Source of the DNA: Elusimicrobiota bacterium
Lineage (GTDB): Bacteria; CG03; SLGR01
Direction: 5' to 3'
Assembly (NCBI GenBank): GCA_003553445.1
Contig: PWEK01000094.1
Span: forward strand, 1-64,000
DNA: 64,000 nucleotides
In this document: in pieces, positions 59,334-64,000 of the stretch
Position numbering within the stretch: position 1 is the first letter of the stretch
How the letters are laid out: each line of letters opens with the position of its first letter
The notes under the pieces: generated by a model
Databases searched by the model: none
Told to the model about the DNA's origin: nothing
What the model saw: only the letters and a program-made list of their open reading frames with translations
Position numbers and translations under genes: made by a program

Positions 59334-60525
59334 GAGCGGGCCTTACAACTGAAAAAGAGCCGCAGCATACAAGCCAGTCGCCCCTTTTCATTTTCCCGCT
59401 AATATTTCTAAAAGCCCCTGCAAAGCTTTCTGCAGTTTCCCCCTTTGACCCAAAACACCCGGCAAGCCGGGAGCAATCCAGGGCCCTTTCCGAAGCGGGG
59501 GTGATAAGAAAAGCATTCTTTACCTCGGGCATTAAAAAAGAAGCCATGGCTTCATAATCTTTATCCTTTAAAACACCCATGATCAGAAAAACATCAACTG
59601 AATCCGGCCTTTCTCTCAAATACTCCGCAAGAGTTTCTGCCGAAGACGGATTATGGGCGGCGTCAACTATTAATTTTTTCCCATCCCCGGCATCAAAAAC
59701 TTCCAGCCGTCCCCTGGAAAAACCCTGCCTGCAGCCCTCTTTTATATTTCCCTGATTTATTTTCATTGCCACACCAAGCGTCGCAGCAGCAGCGGCATTA
59801 TCGCACTGATGAAGTCCTCTCATTCCCGGCTTAATATTCTTAATTCTATTATTTCCGGCCTTAAAATCAAAAGAATAAAAACCATCCCCCTGTGACTCAA
59901 TGTTTTCTTTTTTACATTCTATTCCTGAAGAAAAAACCCGGCACCCCATCTTTTTTCCGGTTTCTCTTACATGCGCGGTCCGTGAAAAATCTATCAAAAG
60001 CCCCTCTTCTTTTATAATACCCGCCTTTTCGGCAGCTATACTTTCTATGCTTTCCCCAAGATACTCAGTATGCTCAACGGATATGGGCGTTATGACGGAA
60101 GCAATCTTGTTTTCACATACATTTGTCGCATCCAGACGCCCTCCAAGACCGGTCTCCATAACCGCCACATCACACTTCTCCCTAAAGAAAAGAAGTATTG
60201 CTGCTGCCGTCAGCTTCTCAAACTGTGATAGCTCCACCCCGGTTTCTCTTAGGGCAACTTTAATTTTTTTCAACTCTTCTTTTATCATTCTTAGTGACGC
60301 CGCCTCAGAATTTATCCTTATCCTTTCGGTAAAATTAAAAATATGCGGAGAAGTATATAAACCCGTCTTCTTTCCGGAACTGATCATAATGCGACTTATG
60401 TATTCAGAAACTGAACCCTTGCCGTTGGTTCCCGCTACAGCTATAACCGGAAGCTTTTTGTGGGGGCTTCCTTCAAACTGAAGAATTTTTTGTAGAGAAT
60501 CTATCTGGAATTTATTTTCCGGCAA
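59305..60525 (-). CDS. folC: Folylpolyglutamate/dihydrofolate synthase
   Basis: IAVAGTNGKGSVSEYISRIM; YTSPHIFNFTERIRIN; METGLGGRLDATNV; DAAHNPSSA. Confidence 0.95.
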   Translation of the reverse strand: MPENKFQIDSLQKILQFEGSPHKKLPVIAVAGTNGKGSVSEYISRIMISSGKKTGLYTSPHIFNFTERIRINSEAASLRMIKEELKKIKVALRETGVELSQFEKLTAAAILLFFREKCDVAVMETGLGGRLDATNVCENKIASVITPISVEHTEYLGESIESIAAEKAGIIKEEGLLIDFSRTAHVRETGKKMGCRVFSSGIECKKENIESQGDGFYSFDFKAGNNRIKNIKPGMRGLHQCDNAAAAATLGVAMKINQGNIKEGCRQGFSRGRLEVFDAGDGKKLIVDAAHNPSSAETLAEYLRERPDSVDVFLIMGVLKDKDYEAMASFLMPEVKNAFLITPASERALDCSRLAGCFGSKGETAESFAGAFRNISGKMKRGDWLVCCGSFSVVRPALEYAYREYN

Positions 60526-61350
60526 CTAACTTTTCTTACTGCTGCCGGTGCTCTTGAACATTCTTATAAGGCCTGCAAGAGTTGGCCTCAAATCTTCTCT
60601 TTCAACAACCATGTCAAGCATTCCATGTTCGAGAAGAAACTCCGCTCTCTGAAAGCCTTCGGGAAGTTCTTCTTTAATTGTCTGTTTTATGACCCTGGGG
60701 CCTGCAAAAGCTATAAGAGCGCCGGGCTCTGAGATATTGATATCGCCTATCATTGCGAAAGAGGCCGAAACACCGCCGCTTGTGGGATCGCACATCAGGG
60801 AAATATAAGGTATTTTTTCTTCGCTCAATCTTGATATTGCAGCCGCTGTCTTTGCCATCTGCATTAATGAAAGAATCCCCTCCTGCATCCTGGCTCCGCC
60901 TGATGAAGAAACAAGAATAAGCGGATATCTCCACTTTATGGCCCTTTCAACCGCCAGACACACCTTTTCTCCAACTGCCGATCCCATACTTCCCCCCATA
61001 AAAGAAAAATCAAGTATGCACATTACCACGTCATTGCCTTCTAATTTCGCTTTACCTGTTATTACAGCCTCGTTAAGTTTTGTTTTCTTTCTGTATTTGT
61101 GAATTCGGTCTCTGTAGGGAAGCTTGTCCATAAAATCCAGCGGGTCTCCTGCCGTAAATTCACTATCGTACTCTTTAAAGCTGCCCTCATCAACCAAAAC
61201 TTCAAGTCTCTTTCTATAAGGAAGCCTGAAATAATAATCACACTTGGGGCAAACCCAGAGATTTCCTTCCAGCTCTTTTTTATATATTGAAAAATGACAC
61301 TTGGGGCATTTTTCAAATAACCCTTCCCCGTTACTTTTCTTTTCTACCAC
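60526..61350 (-). CDS. accD: Acetyl-CoA carboxylase carboxyltransferase subunit beta
   Basis: CPKCHFSIYKKELEGNLWVCPKCDYYFRL; SSSGGARMQEGILSLMQMAKT; DPTSGGVSASFAMIGDI. Confidence 0.96.
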   Translation of the reverse strand: MVEKKSNGEGLFEKCPKCHFSIYKKELEGNLWVCPKCDYYFRLPYRKRLEVLVDEGSFKEYDSEFTAGDPLDFMDKLPYRDRIHKYRKKTKLNEAVITGKAKLEGNDVVMCILDFSFMGGSMGSAVGEKVCLAVERAIKWRYPLILVSSSGGARMQEGILSLMQMAKTAAAISRLSEEKIPYISLMCDPTSGGVSASFAMIGDINISEPGALIAFAGPRVIKQTIKEELPEGFQRAEFLLEHGMLDMVVEREDLRPTLAGLIRMFKSTGSSKKS

Positions 61351-61943
61351 AGCGATATCTCCCTTATATATTTCTTCATTTTTTTATAATCAATTTTCCT
61401 TGGAGACTTCTCAATAGCTTTTTTTATACTCCAGCACCGCGGTTTCAGATAACCGCAGATATCTTTTATTCCCTCAAGTTCCAGGTCTCCCTCAACTATT
61501 GTATTTTCCATCTTAAAGTTCCTTTTTAAATTTTCAAGGATTTCCTTTGAAAACTCACTGTTAATGCCGGTAGTTACATATTCGGCGCCCCATAAAGATG
61601 GATCAGTGCATTCATCCCTGCCGCGCATATCCAGTATAAGTTTTTTGTCCGGAAAAGAAATTTTCTCCCTGAAATCTTCCGGATCGGCATCCCTGGGGTC
61701 TACCTGAATAAAATCGCCTTTTATACTGTTTATTTCCGACTTATTTATTTCGTCGTATCCGCCTGCCTCTATTATAAATCCGGTGTAAGAAGGAAGCATT
61801 TCGGCAATTTCAGATGCCTTTTCCGCTGAAATTTTTTTTCTGTTCCCCCTTTCCAGTGATACAGAAAGAAATTCCGCGCCAAGTATTGCAGCCCACCTGG
61901 CATCTTCTGTGTTTGCGGCGCAGGATATCTTGACATCAGGCAT
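61344..61943 (-). CDS. Degenerate TrpF-like (phosphoribosylanthranilate isomerase fold) protein
   Basis: VKISCAANTEDARWAAILGAEFLSVSLERGNRKKISAEKASEIAEMLPSYTGFIIEAG resembles TrpF; canonical KICG and C-terminal SSGVE motifs absent. Confidence 0.6.
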   Translation of the reverse strand: MPDVKISCAANTEDARWAAILGAEFLSVSLERGNRKKISAEKASEIAEMLPSYTGFIIEAGGYDEINKSEINSIKGDFIQVDPRDADPEDFREKISFPDKKLILDMRGRDECTDPSLWGAEYVTTGINSEFSKEILENLKRNFKMENTIVEGDLELEGIKDICGYLKPRCWSIKKAIEKSPRKIDYKKMKKYIREISLW

Positions 61944-61979
61944 TTAAAAGCTCTTCCGTTTTCTTCTTAATCATATCTT

Positions 61980-62792
61980 CTAAGTATACCCCTTATCGAT
62001 TTCTTTCCTAACACTTATAGCAAATTTTCTTATCTCTTTAAAGTATGAACTCTTATCTCCATCTATTTTTTTTAAAAAAGCAGATCCGATTATTATCCCG
62101 TCTGCATATTCTGCTATATCGGCGGCCTGCTGTGGAGTGGAAATTCCAAAACCGCAATAGACCGGAACATCGCTGACTTTTACGGCGCCCTGCAGCCCCG
62201 AGGAAAGCTTACGGGGAAGTTTCTTTCTGGCCCCGGTAACCCCGTAAGAACTGACATAATAAAGAAAGGGCCTGCTTCTGGAAGAGATTTTTTTTATTCT
62301 GTTTTCATTGCATGAGGGCGCTGCCAGATATATTGTATCCAGCCCGTGTGACATAGCAGCTTTTTCAATGGCGGGATCTTCTCCGAAAGGCATATCAGGA
62401 ATTATCAATGCCGAAAAACCCGCTTCGGCGGCATCTCTAAACACCCTCTCCAAACCCAGCGCATAAAAAGGGTTTATGTAAGACATTAAAACCAGGGGAA
62501 TATCAATCTCATCTTTCATTTCCCCCACCGCCCTGATTATTCCCGGCAGGGTCGCTCCCTCTCTTATGGCGTCAAGGGAGGTTTTCTGAATAACCGGCCC
62601 ATCCGCAAGCGGATCCGAAAAAGGTATCCCTATCTCGAGAAAATCAGCAAGGCTGTTTTTATCGATATATTTTACTAATTCTTTAAAGCTTTCCATTGAA
62701 GGATATCCCCCGGTCAGAAAAAAACTCAGCCCGGTCCTGCCCGATGATGACAGCTCCGCTACTTTATCTTCAAGACGCTTCATAATCCACAC
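61980..62792 (-). CDS. trpA: Tryptophan synthase alpha chain
   Basis: FFLTGGYPSMESF; LEIGIPFSDPLADGPVIQ; IIPDMPFGED; VCGFGISTPQQA-type motif. Confidence 0.96.
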   Translation of the reverse strand: MWIMKRLEDKVAELSSSGRTGLSFFLTGGYPSMESFKELVKYIDKNSLADFLEIGIPFSDPLADGPVIQKTSLDAIREGATLPGIIRAVGEMKDEIDIPLVLMSYINPFYALGLERVFRDAAEAGFSALIIPDMPFGEDPAIEKAAMSHGLDTIYLAAPSCNENRIKKISSRSRPFLYYVSSYGVTGARKKLPRKLSSGLQGAVKVSDVPVYCGFGISTPQQAADIAEYADGIIIGSAFLKKIDGDKSSYFKEIRKFAISVRKEIDKGYT

Positions 62793-63913
62793 CCTTTCAT
62801 TTTTCTAACAATCGGCAGGTCCTTCTCTCCCCTGCCGGAAAGACAAATAACCACGACATCATCCCTTTTCCACTTATTTTCCATTACCCAGGCAATGGCA
62901 TGAGCGGATTCAAGCGCAGGAATTATTCCCTCATTTCTTATCATCCAGTCAAACGCCTTCAAAGCCTGGGAATCCTCCGCCTTCCTGTACTCGGCCCTGC
63001 CCGAAGTTTTATAAAATGCGTGCTCCGGGCCTACTGCAGAATAATCAAGGCCGGGAGCTATTGAGTGAGTATTTCTCACCTGTCCGTCTCTGTCATATAA
63101 AATGTAGCTTTTCGCCCCATGCAGAACACCGACATTTCCGTTTACCAGAGATGCAGCGCCTGCCGCCTCAACCCCTGTCATTTTTATTTTATCTTTAAAA
63201 AATGGATAGAAAAGGCCTATTGAGTTTGATCCCCCGCCGACACAGGCAACAAGGTGTGTGGGAGTTTTTTTAAGCTGCATTTTTACCTCTTTGCCGATAA
63301 CCGACTGAAAATCCCTGACCATCATGGGGTAGGGATGAGGGCCCACGCAAGACCCCAGCAGGTAGTATATGTCCTCCGGGTTGCCGCTCCAGCATCTAAC
63401 GGCTGCATTAACGGCTTCTTTTAATGTTGCGCTGCCTTCTTCCACAGGATGAATTCTGGCTCCTAAAAGCTCCATCCTGGATACATTTTCGGACTGCCTT
63501 TCCATATCTTTGCTGCCCATAAAAACCCTGCAGTCAATGCCCAGCAGAGCCGCTGCTGTAGCAGCCGCCACACCATGCTGGCCGGCTCCTGTTTCTGCAA
63601 TTATCTCTTTTTTTCCCAGTTTTAAAGCGACAAGCGCCTGTCCCAGGGCGTTGTTTATCTTATGAGCGCCCGTATGGCATAAATCCTCTCTTTTTAGATA
63701 TACACTGCATCCGCAGAGGCCGGATATTTTCTCTGAAAAATAAAGGGGCGTCGGCCTGCCGGCGTAATCCTCAAGGAGTTTTTTCAATCTTTCTTTAAAT
63801 TCCCTTTCCCTCTTAAGCCTGTTATATTCCCGGGTTAACTCATTCAAAGCCCCCATCAGGGTCTCGGGAACATACCTGCCTCCGAAAGCCCCGTAATATC
63901 CTCTTTTTTTCAT
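62780..63913 (-). CDS. trpB: Tryptophan synthase beta chain
   Basis: YGAFGGRYVPETLMGAL; LKREDLCHTGAHKINNALGQALVA; AETGAGQHGVAAAT; GGGSNSIGLFYPF. Confidence 0.97.
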   Translation of the reverse strand: MKKRGYYGAFGGRYVPETLMGALNELTREYNRLKREREFKERLKKLLEDYAGRPTPLYFSEKISGLCGCSVYLKREDLCHTGAHKINNALGQALVALKLGKKEIIAETGAGQHGVAAATAAALLGIDCRVFMGSKDMERQSENVSRMELLGARIHPVEEGSATLKEAVNAAVRCWSGNPEDIYYLLGSCVGPHPYPMMVRDFQSVIGKEVKMQLKKTPTHLVACVGGGSNSIGLFYPFFKDKIKMTGVEAAGAASLVNGNVGVLHGAKSYILYDRDGQVRNTHSIAPGLDYSAVGPEHAFYKTSGRAEYRKAEDSQALKAFDWMIRNEGIIPALESAHAIAWVMENKWKRDDVVVICLSGRGEKDLPIVRKMKGCGL

Positions 63914-64000
63914 AAGCTTTTTACCTGCCTTACTATCTTCTCAACCTTCCCTTTGCTTTTCCTGCCCGGCTCAGACTCGCTTCCCGTGGCTATATCAACG
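63910..64000 (-). CDS. trpF: Phosphoribosylanthranilate isomerase, C-terminal end (cut by window)
   Basis: VDIATGSESEPGRKSKGKVEKIVRQVKSL*; ATGA overlap with trpB start. Confidence 0.75.
   Translation of the reverse strand, partial: VDIATGSESEPGRKSKGKVEKIVRQVKSL

Noticed and set aside
1-64000. CRISPR arrays, rRNA genes, prophage
   Set aside because: No regularly spaced repeats, rRNA-like sequence or phage structural genes noticed on reading both strands.

Overview
The window looks like a 64 kb piece of chromosome from an uncultured diderm bacterium (inferred from LptD-like, TatA/C, DUF368 and TIGR03545/03546-type genes; lineage not determined). Most genes lie on the minus strand. From left to right: (1) about 0-2.45 kb is a decayed accessory segment. 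It holds the 3' part of an IS21-type element (IstB plus tandem end repeats) inserted into a DUF4062/HATPase_c_4 gene, a stub resembling a type I restriction R subunit, and then tRNA-Phe. (2) 2.6-36 kb is housekeeping, including a long nucleoside-salvage/pentose run (cdd, mtnP, pdp, PNP, deoB, tkt, deoC, rpiB, tpiA). A three-gene unit sits inside that run: a DnaA-like AAA+ protein with zinc ribbons in place of the DNA-binding domain, a sensor kinase, and a receiver protein. It is followed by rho, coaE, polA, smpB, rpe, PASTA, xer, topA, dprA, a sucrose-phosphate-synthase-like GT, and a release-factor-like protein with GGT instead of GGQ. (3) 40.6-48 kb is a second accessory region: AAA_13 remnant, TPR and SEC-C proteins, and an AbiE-like toxin-antitoxin pair with a palindromic operator candidate. 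(4) 48-64 kb is housekeeping again: yraN, rplS, trmD, khpA, rpsP, tat genes, lptD, folC, accD, and a trp cluster with a second, degenerate TrpF-like protein. No CRISPR array or rRNA was seen. The best candidate for something undescribed is the DnaA-like/zinc-ribbon ATPase coupled to a two-component system. All family names come from motif recognition by eye; no searches were run.
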